From assembly GCA_001692895.1 (NCBI GenBank), contig KV748180.1, positions 3,528,195 to 3,592,194 of the forward strand: a DNA stretch of 64,000 nucleotides, in the 5' to 3' direction. Position 1 is the stretch's first letter; each line of letters begins with the position of its first letter. Below are positions 13,640-24,186 of this stretch, piece after piece. Below the pieces are notes generated by a model. It was not told where the DNA came from. It searched no databases and saw nothing but the letters and a program-made list of their open reading frames with translations. The DNA is from Cenococcum geophilum 1.58 (lineage: Eukaryota; Ascomycota; Dothideomycetes; Gloniales; Gloniaceae). The translations under genes were made by a program, and so were the position numbers.

Positions 13640-14020
13640 TATTAAACCTCGCCTTCTCGCTGTCGCTGCTTTCTGGTAGAATATTAATGGCGGTATTAGG
13701 CTCGTATCCCCATTTTAGAGTATTAAACCTCGTCTCTATATTATCGCTGCTTGCTAGTAGCATATTAGTGGCGGTGTTACCCTTATATGCCCATCGCAGA
13801 GCAGTAAAACTTACCTCCTCGCTGTCGCTACTTTCTGGTGGAATATTAATGGCGGTATTAGGCTCATATCCCCATTCCAAAGCATTAAACCTTATCTCTA
13901 TATTGTCGCTGCTTGCTAGTAGTATATTAGTAGCGGTATTACCCTTATATACCTATTACAGAGCAGTAAAACTTATCTCCTTACTATTGCTACTTACTAG
14001 CAAAATTTGCGCAAGGTTGC
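13640..14020 (-). repeat. 81-bp coding-type tandem repeat (27-residue units)
   Basis: Five units begin near 13,640, 13,721, 13,802, 13,883 and 13,964. The spacing is a strict 81 bp, two sub-types alternate, and no indels are seen. The minus strand is open for 82 codons (13632-13880). Its 27-residue unit contains Leu-Lys/Arg-Trp-Gly/Ala-Tyr, then Asn-Thr-Ala, then Ser-Ser-Asp. Divisibility by three implies the array was protein-coding, most likely on the minus strand, where decayed coding sequence continues to the left and right. The plus strand is also open, a side effect of the periodicity. I do not recognise the protein. Weak resemblance to helical repeat proteins is inference only. Confidence 0.55.
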
Positions 14021-15141
14021 CGCGGGTATTAAAAGGGGTAGGGAAATTTTGTGATAAGCGTTCTTAACTAAGGCGTAGTATAAGGGATTTGCCTACTAAC
14101 TTAGAGGTTTAAGGATATTGTTTAATTAATTATAGAGAAGATGTTCTATAGCCTTTAATAAGTTAGAGGTTTGCTATCCGGAAGCACTATTACACTCTTA
14201 TATGTCTATATACTCTCTGCCTACTAACCCGCAACTGCTATAAGTATTTCCAACCGCCCTACATTCTAGCCTTCTAGCTAATTTAACTGGTAATCTTATT
14301 TATTATCCGTTTTCTAGTTAAAGCTACCTCCTAATAAATAGTTTAACTAAAGTCTAGAGTTTAAGCAGATTCGTTTTCCACTTGGCTAAGAAAAGGGGAG
14401 GACTTATTTAGCTAAGCTTAACTAGGCTAGACTAATACAGTTTAGAGGGTAATTAACTTACTATTTCTACTAGAATATAGAAAAAGAGATACTTATAAGA
14501 GGAGCGAACGCTAACTTGTTAAATACCCCACTTATATAGATTAACTTACACTAATTAAACTAGTTTATTATCTCCTATATAAATATTAAAATTTCGGGAT
14601 ATTATCTATTCTATAGCCATTAAATAAATAGGAGTACCTCGCTTATATTTATTATTTAAAAATCTTTTATAAAGTAGGATATAAGAGCCGATATCCTAGA
14701 GGTCTTTAGACTAGCTTAAATAATAAGATACTTAATCCTGAATAGAAGACGTCGTCTAGCTATAGGCTCTTTAGAAAAGTTCTTTAATCTCCAAAACTCT
14801 TCTATACGTCTACCTTTTACAAAAGCAGATATATCCTTAATTAATATCTAAAGTTTTAATCTGCCGTAAGTGGCTATTTCCTACTAATTAAAATTATTCG
14901 CCAAGTTTCGATTAGTAAGGTAAGTTTAAAAACGTCTTCTAAGTAAATTATAGCCGTTAAATTTAACTATATTATCAGTCCTCCAATCTTTTATTTTCCC
15001 CTTTTTATTAACAAAAAAAGCAAAAGCTGCTCCATTTAGGATATATACGCGGATTTCTTTAAGGCTTAATTACAATTTTAGGATTAATTTTCTATAACTA
15101 GTGTTTTTATTTAGTTCCTTAATAGTAATAGTAAGTAGGGG
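14021..15141 (-). other. Decayed minus-strand coding-like region
   Basis: The minus strand reads as coding sequence broken by RIP-type stops. It joins the 31-residue repeats at 15,142-15,560 to the 27-residue repeats at 13,640-14,020. It may be one gene of about 2 kb, but a single continuous frame was not established and no domain was recognised. Confidence 0.35.
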
Positions 15142-15560
15142 AGGTAAAGTAGGAGGGGAGGGTTAAGTAGGTTTGTAGTTAGGGGTGGCTAAATAACTAG
15201 CCTTATCCTCTTACGTACTTTTATATTCTGAAGAAGGTAAAACAGGTAGGGGGGGTTAAGTAGGTTCGCAGTTAGAGGTAGCTAAATAACTAGCCTTATT
15301 CTCTTAGGTGCTTTTATATCCTAAAGGAGGTATAGTAGTTAGGGAAAGTTACGCAGTCGGTTTGTAGTTAGAGGTAGCTAAATAACTAGCCTCTTTCTCT
15401 TAGGTGCCTTCGTGCTTTAAGGAAGGTAAAATAGGCAGAAAAAGACGTTGGATATATTTATGGCTAAAGGTAGCTAGCGGGTTAGCCTCGTCCCCTTAAA
15501 TGCTTTTATTCTTAAAAGGTAGTAAAATAAGTTTTAAAGGTAATATATTAAGCCTCTTAG
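15142..15560 (-). repeat. 93-bp tandem repeat (31-residue units)
   Basis: Units start at 15,142, 15,235, 15,328, 15,424 and 15,517 (spacing 93, 93, 96 and 93, all divisible by three). On the minus strand they read as repeats containing Tyr-Leu-Ala-Thr-Ser-Asn-Tyr/Cys and a Pro-rich segment. Being in-frame multiples, they probably belonged to a low-complexity region of a minus-strand protein, now RIP-mutated. Confidence 0.65.
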
Positions 15561-15743
15561 AGGCTAAACGCAACTAAGGAAGACAACGCTGGATTTCTAA
15601 AGGAGTGGTATTAAAAAGAATATCTATAAATAGACCTAAAATGTAACCTAAGTCTAAAGATACAAATAAACTTATAATAATGGCTAGTGAGTTATTAAAA
15701 GGTCTAGTTAATATAAGGGGGTTAGGAATATCTTAGGTTAGGA

Positions 15744-15797
15744 CCCTATCGCTAAGTTACCAAGTTTTTTAAAAAACTTGGCGACTTAGCGATAGGG
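15744..15797. repeat. 54-bp near-perfect palindrome
   Basis: The two 27-nt arms meet at the centre of ttttttaaaaaa (15,765-15,776) and pair along their whole length except for one dinucleotide: TA on the left where the right arm predicts CG. Those two differences are themselves C-to-T and G-to-A. A smaller hairpin (agcgc/gcgct) follows at about 15,806-15,819. This could be two abutted terminal inverted repeats, or a tiny foldback element. Confidence 0.85.
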
Positions 15798-17799
15798 GTT
15801 TTTTAGCGCTAGTGCGCTAATCTAGGTAACGCGGCAACAGGACACGCATATAGGACTTTAACCTTTGGCGATATGCTCGTTAATTAATATTCCTTCCGTA
15901 TAAGCATTCCGGAATGTTTGCGATCTATAAGTATATACTTTTCCAAGCTATCTCCATTAGTCGATTAATCTCTACTACCTATAGTGGAAAGAACTAACCT
16001 TATTCTTCACTATACTCTCTAATTAGAGTAAGATATGCTGCGAGATTAAAGGGGCTAAACCATTAGCTGCGGATATGCCCTCTTAAACTGGGATTTTAAC
16101 GCCTTAATAGGAATCGGCGAGCGGCTTTATAAACGTTAAGTATAGATTTTAGTTTTATATTTGCGGCATACTCTACTAGCACTCCCTAAAAAAGAAAGAG
16201 GTAATTACTATCGCGATATCTTATTATTAGGGAAACTAACTTTAGCTTATAGGGGAGGGTAGTTCTTAATTAATCCTCGGATATGTCTAAATCTTAAATA
16301 GCGTAGTAAGAGGAGGACGGACGCTTGGTAATATATAGAGCAATTACGCCCCGGCGGCTAGAGATGCACGTTAACTATATAGTTGCCCCATTACCTTAAG
16401 GCCTTACCAATTCTCCCCGCTTTGTATTCCCCCGCATTCGCGCCCTACCACTTAAAGTATTAGGCTAATTGTTATTTGCCCTGTTTCTATAGCATTAGGC
16501 TAAGGCTAATATATAATACACTTATTAATATAGATTCTGTTCTTCCCCTTATTATTATTATACTTATAGCCTACGTAGTCGCGACCTTTAGCAGCATTTA
16601 TACCATTCTTATTGCTAAAAGCCCTTTTATAACCTATATTACGCCTTATCTAATTACTTATAACATAGTGCATTTTATTATCCTTACTATAGTATATAGA
16701 TTATTATTAGGTATTAGGTAGTAGGATAAGTTAAACTAGGCCCTTCTAAAGGCTGCTTTACTTCTTATAACTACTTTAGAGGTAAGTATAAAGCCTAAGT
16801 CCTTTATGTATAACTAATACCTACTTAAATTTTTACAGCAACTATTTTTCTTCCCTTAAGTGTAAAGAATATATCCCTTATAGGTATTCTAAGATAGGTA
16901 TATCTACTTAGGAGTTCGGTTATTATAGTACTAGGGGTATTTTTAATGATATATTTTGCGATTATATATATAAAAATTCTAAATTAGGGCTCTAACACTG
17001 ACTTTGCCGAAGTGGAACTACTGCTATAAAAACTAAGGTATATTGCGGAATACTGGCTATCCTTCTCCTTAGGAGCGTAACTATCCTTTCCTTCTATATA
17101 GACTACTGTAAGTCTATATTTGGCTTATAAGCCGCAATAATTAGAGATTAGGGTTGGCTGCAAGCTGACTTATACAGATTTTTCGTTATCGCGATTAGTA
17201 TAGCTATAGGCGTGTTATTGAAATTCCCGGAATAAGGTTATAATATAAACTAGGTATATCTTTATAAACTACTTCTCTTTTAATTACTAACATTTACAGG
17301 TCCTTTTTTTAATAATATCCGTTTTAAACCTTCGCATTATACTATATAGTGGTATTAGATACTTTAAACCGTCCTCTTCCCCGGATTAATATACTGGTAA
17401 AGATAATATATTAACTGTCGATCTACGCTTAATAACTGCTAGTAAATCATCTGTTAATATAGATTTAGAATTAATATCTCCTCCTCCTTCTTCTCTTTTT
17501 TTACTAGTTTATAAAACCAAGTCACCGGATAGGATCTACCGTTATCTATACTCTTAGATTACGTAGGGAAATGTTCCCCTTATCGTATTACCAGTTTATT
17601 ATTTAGCGCCACTAAAGCCTAAATAAAACAATTTCAGGGGGATCTACTACTTGGGTTAGCCGCTTACCGTAAGCTTCGTTAGCGTTTTTATTTAGATAGC
17701 GAAGTTATAACTAATATCGCCTATAAAACAATTTGTATATTTAGCAAGGAAGAATAAATGTATTTCTATACCTATGACGATTTTAATAAAGACTATAAC
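15798..17799. other. RIP-degraded sequence, no identifiable gene
   Basis: An 81-codon hydrophobic open frame at 16,476-16,721 (+) looks like membrane-type low-complexity translation of AT-rich DNA. I do not regard it as a gene. Confidence 0.35.
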
Positions 17800-17972
17800 T
17801 GTTGGTCACACAGGGTGACTTACTAATGCTACTTAAGTAGATATAGTGAATGTTGGTTATAAAGCTTGTTGTTTAGAATTAGGGGGTAGGTGAGGAACTT
17901 AAGGTTCCTTACTACGCTAGTGCCGCGGCAACACGTGACGATACGTGATGACTGCTTGCCTTATTCCCGACA
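17800..17972. repeat. Left LTR of the short element
   Basis: It begins TG and ends CA, is preceded by target duplication ATAAC, and is identical in length to the right LTR. The RIP-type T and A states are split between the two LTRs, so each was mutated independently. Confidence 0.85.
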
Positions 17973-18126
17973 CTAGCAACTCTTTTTTTATGGTTGCCAT
18001 CTATATATACTTGTAGATTGCTAATATATAAAGATACAAAGCTAAGGAAAAGAAGAAGAAGAAAAGAAAGGACGTTAGGGTTTAATATAAAGATAAGGGG
18101 GCCGCTAAGGCGCTAGTAGTAAGCGA

Positions 18127-18171
18127 GCCAATAGCGATTTTCTATCCCAGGGATGGAAAATCCTAATTGGC
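18127..18171. repeat. Imperfect inverted repeat (hairpin)
   Basis: The segment gccaatagcgattttc pairs with its imperfect complement ending in attggc, with the loop at about 18,148-18,151. It lies shortly after the left LTR, where a packaging or dimerisation structure would sit in an LTR element. That role is inference. Confidence 0.6.
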
Positions 18172-18403
18172 TAGCGGACGTTAGGGTCGGCAGAATATGG
18201 TAGAATTTAGTAGGTAGCACGCCCTAGGAAACTACGTTGTTAAAATAGGGTTGCGGAGCTAGCGGAGTGTAACTAGATACGGCTAGCTCGAGCAAATGGG
18301 AACAATAGTTAACTAATAGGAATGCTCTTAAATTGCCTTTGTCATCGCATCTGCCGGGTTATCTTGGCCATTAATTCATTAAATCCTAAATAGTTCTTAA
18401 TGC

Positions 18404-18627
18404 TCTACGAGGACCTCCACGAGGACCTCTGCGAGAACCTCCACGAGAAACTCCGCGAGGACCTTCACAAGGACCTCCATAAGGACCTCCACGAGGATCT
18501 CTACGAGAACCTCCACGAGGACCTCTATGAGGACCTCTATAAGAACATCCACGAGGACCTCTATAAGGACCTCCACGAGGACCTCCGCGAGGACCTCTAT
18601 GAGGATCTCCACAAGAACCTCTATAAG
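18404..18627 (+). repeat. 12-bp minisatellite, open on both strands
   Basis: About 18 units of a 12-bp motif resembling gaggacctccac run without indels. Forward it reads Glu-Asp-Leu-His/Tyr repeats (104 open codons, 18400-18714). Reversed it reads Glu-Val-Leu-Val/Ile repeats (71 open codons, 18397-18612). Both frames are open because the unit length is divisible by three and has no stop in those phases. It is markedly more GC-rich than its surroundings. Neither translation should be taken as a real protein without more evidence. Confidence 0.85.
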
Positions 18628-18885
18628 TGCTTTATGGCTGGCATTGATCGTACCCTCTACTATATTCTAATTCCTTATAAAACTTCTTCTCCTGGTCTGA
18701 ATAGAGCTTTGTAAGCTCTATAAGTAAGGGCTATGGTAGGAACGTAGAGCTTAATAGAATAGGGCATAGTACCTAATCTTACTATAGCGGAGTTTGGAGG
18801 TTATTAGATCGCGAAGCAAGGGGATCTTATGCTTGCTCTTAAGGGGCAGTAGTTAAAGTTGCGAGTTAAATTAGCGGATACTAGG

Positions 18886-19017
18886 GAACTGAAGATGGAG
18901 GTAGAAGCGATAGATACGGAACTAAAGACAGAGGTAGAAGTGATGGGTACGGAACTAAAGACGGAGGTAGAAGCGATAGATGTGGAGCTAAAGATAGAGG
19001 CGGAAGTGTCTCTAGTG
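18886..19017 (+). repeat. 33-bp tandem repeat (11-residue units)
   Basis: Four units start at 18,886, 18,919, 18,952 and 18,985. On the plus strand each reads Glu-Leu-Lys-x-Glu-Val/Ala-Glu plus a variable four-residue end, within a 62-codon open frame (18,859-19,047). The heptad-like acidic/hydrophobic spacing suggests a coiled coil. It sits inside the short LTR element, so it may be a remnant of an element-encoded or captured gene. Confidence 0.65.
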
Positions 19018-19968
19018 GTATATTGCTTAGATTCCCTCGTAAGTTAAGCTTCTTTTGGTGCTTAATCTCTTGTAGATTCTATTATAAGCTAAGCTTCTTT
19101 TAGTGCTTAATCTCTTGTGGAGTCCATTCATGTTCTTCTTTTACGTTAATAATATACTCCTAAATGTTATCTCTAATAATACCTCTATCCATTGGGATAA
19201 ATACTCTGTTCTCCCAAAGGAAGTTACGGAAGTTTTATATAATAGTCTTCTTCGCAAGAGCCTATGTTTCCTTTGTCTATCCTATAAAGTCCTCCTTTAT
19301 ATAATACTATAGCACAGTGTTGTTGTATTTGCTGTCTATATAGTATACTATACGGTATAATAAGAATCTGTTTAGGTTCTGTTGCTTAGTATTTATAGGG
19401 TTAATATCTCTATTCCATATCTCTGGGTTAATATCTTTTTCGTACTTCTTTAGGTAGGTTAACGCTATAGTAGGTGTAGTTAAGTATTAATTATATATTC
19501 TTATAAGATACTGTTAATTAATAGGTAGGCAATCGAGATTTATGTAAGGCAGCTGTTGAACTATAGCTGCCGATTTGTAGAGGTAGAATCGACGGGGGGT
19601 TGTACGTCGACAGTAGGTAGGAATTTTGGCTTTGTAGGATCTCGTAGGTTTGCTGTTAAAAGGTAGGCAATTTGAGATGTAGTCGACGCGTTTCGGACGT
19701 TGACTTGGGACCGTAGGTTCAGTGACACTTTTAACCTATAGTACTTAACCAAATCTTTATAAACGTAGTTATTCTACGTAATGGACGCAACTTAGTATCT
19801 CCTAGTACTTAGTGACACTTCTATTACTAGTTTTTCGCAAGTCTAAGGTAGCATAGTATCGCCGGGATCTATTCTATATAAGCGTATATGGCACCCCTAT
19901 ACGAGACTGTCTCTTCTATTAATAACCTAGCTGCTCTATAGTTGACTGTATATTTAACCACTAATCAG

Positions 19969-20141
19969 TGTTGGTTATATAGGGTAACTCACTAATGCTA
20001 CTTAAGTAGATATAGTGAATGTTGGTTATAAAGCTTGTTGTTTGGAATTAGGGGGTGGGTGAGGAACTTAAGGTTCCTCACCACGCTAGTGCCGCGGCGA
20101 CACGTGACGATACGTGACGACCGCTTGCCTTATTCCCGACA
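19969..20141. repeat. Right LTR of the short element
   Basis: It is 173 bp long like the left copy, and is followed directly by the second ATAAC. It keeps C at several sites where the left LTR has T, and the reverse at others. Confidence 0.85.
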
Positions 20142-21241
20142 ATAACATCGTTATAAGTCTACAGTTCTTTAAGCTAGGAGGAACTAAGGAAATCGAGAAA
20201 ATGGAGACTACTGTTATGCAATTAATATTTATCTTATGTTTTCTCTGGCGGGATCTTAATAGTAGTTATAGGTGTTATAAATTCCTACTATTAGTAGATT
20301 AGATCTCTATACGTAATTGCGATTAACTTTTTTATATTTTAGTTAAACCGCCTCTGCTATAATATAAGAAATCTACAATTCTATTCCTATAGTCATTCGT
20401 TAAATTAAGTTAATAAAGGCAATATCCGTCTAACCTTTATTTTACTAACTAAACTAGTAAAGTCACCGCCTGTCTAAATTAGCGATAAAGCGCTACTAGA
20501 CTAATTTGCTGGAGTACCTGTTTATAATAGTTCCGATAGTGCCCTTATCCGGCTAATAAATTACGCCTCCCTATACTTCCTCTAGCAGTCTCTTACTATT
20601 TAGCTTAGCAGTCCTCTCTCTAACCTATATATTTATCTAAAATAGGTCACTTGGCCTTTTTAGCTTAATCCGTCGACGGTATATATATAACGTTTTATAC
20701 TTTACTTAGTACTTACCTCTTCCCCATCGTGTTTATTGGTTATTTCAGCTATTGTTATACATTTTCTCTTAGTCCTATTAAATAGTTAACTATTAGGCAC
20801 TAAACACTAACAAGCTAAATATTAAAGATCTCGTTTTCCCCTCTTATAGCCCTCCGTAGACGTTAAATACTATTTTCTTAACTTTACCTAGAGCCTAAAG
20901 TTCTGTAACCTAGAAATAAGGCAGCCGTAACTCCTCTAAGTCACTCTTTAGATATAAAATCTTCTTAATATTTGTACTTAGATAAGACATTCTTTAATAC
21001 TAAAGAGGAATAAACTATACAACCTTATAAAGAAGAGTACTACTTTATACCCCCTTATAGAAACCTGTTACATTGGTTTAGATCCTTCTCTAATAAGTAC
21101 TAAAAGATGTTATAAAACCAGCAAACGAGTGACTAGTAGTTTAGAGGACGAGTGGAGTTACTAAGACTAAGGGGAGAGGCATTGCGAGTAAAAGGAGATA
21201 AATAGTTAGAGGTAAAGGATCCTAGTAAGAGATAAAGGATC
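20142..21241. other. RIP-degraded sequence, no identifiable gene
   Basis: No domain, repeat array or intact frame was recognised. Confidence 0.4.
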
Positions 21242-21699
21242 CAGAACATGCTTATATAGCGACAATTCCGTAAGTAAGGCTCCGTCTACCTTTTTATATT
21301 ACCCTTAAGATTGTTTATTAATAACGTATCGCCTCTATAGGAGAGAAGAAATAAAATAAAATAAAAAGAAGAGATAAAACAAGAGGTTAAAAATCAGAAT
21401 ATACTTATATAGCGACGATTCCGTAAGTAAGGCTCCGTCTACCTTTTTATATTACCCTTAAGATCGTTTATTAACAACGCATCGCCTCTATAGGAGAGAA
21501 GAAATAAAAAAAACAAAAAGAAGGGATAGAATAAGAGGTTGAAAATCAGAACATGCTTATATAGCGACGATTCCGTAAGTAAGGCTCCGTCTACCTTTTT
21601 ATATTACCCTTAAGATCGTTTATTAATAACGCATCGCCTCTATAGGAGAGAAGAAACTAAGAGAACAAAAAGAAGAGATAGAATAAGAGGTTGAAAATT
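21242..21699. repeat. 152/153-bp tandem repeat, three copies
   Basis: Units start at 21,242, 21,395 and 21,547. Each begins cagaa.atgcttatatagcga (with variants) and ends in an A-rich segment. The copies are about 90-95% alike and differ mostly by transitions. The unit length is not a multiple of three and no frame crosses it, so a non-coding satellite-like array is the best description. Confidence 0.88.
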
Positions 21700-22020
21700 A
21701 GAAGCAAGTAGGCAGTTCCTATGCTTCCCTTAAGCTAAGAGATCTTAATCTAGGCCATAAACTATCCGGACTTCCTTAGGGAGGCATCTCTATGCGGCAC
21801 ATTATTAAGACCAGAAAAACCAAAGAATAGAACTTACAGCAAAGTTCCCATAAGAATTCTATATACGCCGCCGCTTTATAAATAAGAGGGAGCTCGCGGT
21901 AAGCAGCCCCTTTAGTATAAGTTTTTCCTTTATATCCTATTATAACATTAACTAACCCCTTAATAGACTTGGCCTATGCTTTACGGATTAGTTTACCTAA
22001 GGATATTTAGTATAAGCTAG

Positions 22021-22190
22021 GTATAGAGCTTTGTATAAAGCTTTATATAGAGCTTTATATAGAGCCTCCATAGAGCTTTATATAGAGCCTCTATATATAG
22101 AGCTTGGTATAGAGCTTACCTAGCGTAAAGCCTTTATACGTAGAGCCTTATATAGAGCCTCGTAGAGCTTCGTGCAGAGCTTCTACTAAG
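22021..22190. repeat. Degenerate short repeats of a tatagagct-type motif
   Basis: More than ten irregularly spaced copies of an approximately 9-18-bp motif built on tatagagct. The period is not constant. It lies just before the ankyrin-repeat relic. Confidence 0.75.
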
Positions 22191-22769
22191 CTTTATATCT
22201 ATATAATATTACTTATCCTTAGGATATTTAGATAAAAGTGCTACCATTTTAAAGCGCTTTATAAGGTCTATAAATCCGTACTAATAGAAAAATTATTTAT
22301 TTAATATTAGGGGGTTTATTATAAGTATAAGTATATTAGGGTATTTTGCTAAGACTATCTGGATAGTCTTCGGATACTATTAGTTAATAGGTCTATTATC
22401 TAAGAGGCCTATCCAGCCTCTCCTCCGCAGGTCTAGACTAAAGAAATCCTTATTATTTTCCCGTTTTTTAGTTCTATTTTCGGTTTCCTAAATCTAATCC
22501 CAACTTCGAAATATTTTTTTATATTTAACGTTTAGTAAAAATAAGTAATAATGGTCTAATAAAATAAATACCTCTTACGCCACCTCTTCTTCTATAGATA
22601 TGTTTTAAACCCTTTTACGGTAAAGGGTAATCTACCTTATATTTGCTAGGTTAAGTTATAGGACTTATATCCTTAAAATATACTTTAATACTACCACACA
22701 GCCAGCTACTTAGATAGTAAGCCTTCTACTACCGGATTTCTATTAATTATTTAGATCTTAATAGTATGG

Positions 22770-23720
22770 AGCTAATATATATGTCTCTCTTCGTCTAGAA
22801 ATGCTACTGCTTTTATTAATAAACGAATTACCACAGCGCTCTAAAAGTTTAGCGTTATTATAGGCTATAGAATGTAGATAAGAAGCGGAGTTTTATATTC
22901 TACTAGAAGTAGGAGCTAATATCTAAGCGATAGACGATTTTGGTTGGACGCCGCTGTTACTGGCTACGAGTAATGGTTATAAGGTGGTGGTAAAGCTACT
23001 TCTTATATGGGATAATATTGATCTAAACTCCGAGGATAAATTTAGGGCTACGCCACTATTATTAGCTGCAGAATATAGAAGTAAGGTAGTAGTAGAGCTA
23101 CTGCTTATACAGGATAACGTTAACCTAGATCCTAAGAGCGCTCTTAAAAATATATTGCTGTTATAGGCCGCGATAAACGGGTATAAGGGGGTAGTAAAGC
23201 TACTACTCGCGCAGGATAGTATTAGCCTAAATCTTAAAGGCTTCTATAATTAAACACCACTATTAGCGGCTATGGAACACGAGTACGAGGTAATAGTAAA
23301 GCTATTGCTAATAAAGGACAGCATTAGCCTAAACTCTACTAATATTAAAGGTCGGACTCCGCTCTTATAGGCTATAGAGAGTAGATAAGAGGGGATAGTA
23401 AAGCTACTGCTTATATAGAAAGGCGTCAACTTTAATTCTAAGGATAGTAATAGTCGAACACTACTCTTATAGGCTACTTAATAGGCACATAAGACTGTAG
23501 TAAAACTATTACTTAAGGATGGCGTTAACGCGAAATCTAAGGATAAATATAGCAAAACGCCGTTATAGTAGGCAGCGGAGGGCTAACATAAAATAAGAGA
23601 AATGTATTTATTAAATACGCGGCTAGTAGGGTTAATAAATAAGATATATAAGCTAGTGGTTTAGCTACTACTTAGAAAGGATAATAATATAGACTTCGAC
23701 ACTATATATACTTAACTTTT
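22770..23720 (+). pseudogene. Ankyrin-repeat protein relic
   Basis: The plus strand reads as a chain of about nine to twelve ankyrin repeats. The recurring pattern is Thr/Thr-Pro-Leu-Leu-x-Ala at the start of a repeat, then Val-Val-Lys-Leu-Leu-Leu, then an Asp/Asn-containing loop. One 60-codon piece (22,984-23,166) is still open. Elsewhere TAG or TAA stands where Trp or Gln is expected, for example just before Ala in the Leu-Leu-Trp-Ala helix. A small number of breaks may be frameshifts. Ankyrin arrays are protein-interaction modules. In fungi they often belong to multicopy families of NLR-like or F-box proteins, but no such N-terminal domain was recognised upstream. Confidence 0.82.
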
Positions 23721-24112
23721 ATTAGAAAACTAGTCACTAAGAAAGAGTAAAGGCTACGGTTAACTTCCTTATGCTAAGCAAACTGTTGTCGCTAACTCTA
23801 GCATCATTCTCTCCCTTATCCTCTCCCCACCTATATTCGTGCCAGCTGCCTCCTAATTTCGCATCACATTAAGTTATAGGGGCGTAGCCTCATCTAAGAG
23901 ATATCTGGCGATCTCTTAGTAGATCGCGTAAGAGCCCCACTATATTAAAACCTTATACGTTATAGAACGAACTAAAACTAATAGGTATAATTAGTTATGG
24001 ACCTGAAAACGCTATATATCCACGCTATTTATTAAAAATTTACCGCCTATTTCTATCACTTACCATCCCTTTTTAAAAATTTATTATTTATTAACCTTTT
24101 TTAAGTAAATAT

Positions 24113-24186
24113 GCCGCATTTAAGATCCTAATTTATATGGTCTTGGCGCTTAAAGCAGCACCAAACGATTAAGCTATAGCGCCCAC
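24113..24186 (-). pseudogene. tRNA-like relic (RIP-mutated tRNA or tRNA-derived SINE)
   Basis: The minus strand has a perfect match to the RNA polymerase III A-box consensus (TAGCTTAATCG, near 24,165-24,175), then a 7-bp stem with TTGGTGC pairing to GCGCCAA around an 8-nt loop at anticodon position. About 35 nt after the A box comes a degenerate B-box-like GGATCTTAAAT. The acceptor stem does not pair convincingly. Either a tRNA gene was caught in a RIP-mutated repeat, or this is the head of a SINE. The AT-rich sequence that follows would suit a SINE tail. Confidence 0.35.

Larger units (their letters stand above)
17800..20141. mobile_element. Short non-autonomous LTR retrotransposon (TRIM/LARD-like)
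   Basis: Two directly repeated 173-bp LTRs (17,800-17,972 and 19,969-20,141) each start TGTTGG and end CCCGACA. The element is flanked by the 5-bp target duplication ATAAC (17,795-17,799 and 20,142-20,146). The LTRs differ at 12 sites, all transitions, with no indel. Nine are CpA-to-TpA type on one strand or the other and three are CpG type. The 2-kb interior has no gag, protease, RT or integrase signature. Instead it carries a hairpin, a 12-bp array and a 33-bp array. It would have moved only with enzymes supplied in trans. Confidence 0.85.

Noticed and set aside
13687-14067. 126-codon plus-strand open frame
   Set aside because: It owes its length to the 81-bp periodicity. The opposite strand is equally open and reads more like a protein, so I treat this frame as a shadow.
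16476-16721. 81-codon hydrophobic open frame considered as a membrane protein
   Set aside because: AT-rich DNA read in this phase gives Ile/Leu/Tyr-rich text by composition alone. No conserved feature or neighbour supports it.
18397-18714. Two antisense open frames over the 12-bp array
   Set aside because: Stop-free only because a 12-bp unit is repeated. Low-complexity products and position inside a mobile element give no support for genes.
21242-21699. Regular repeat array considered as CRISPR
   Set aside because: Units are contiguous and 152-153 bp long without unique spacers, and the DNA is clearly eukaryotic.
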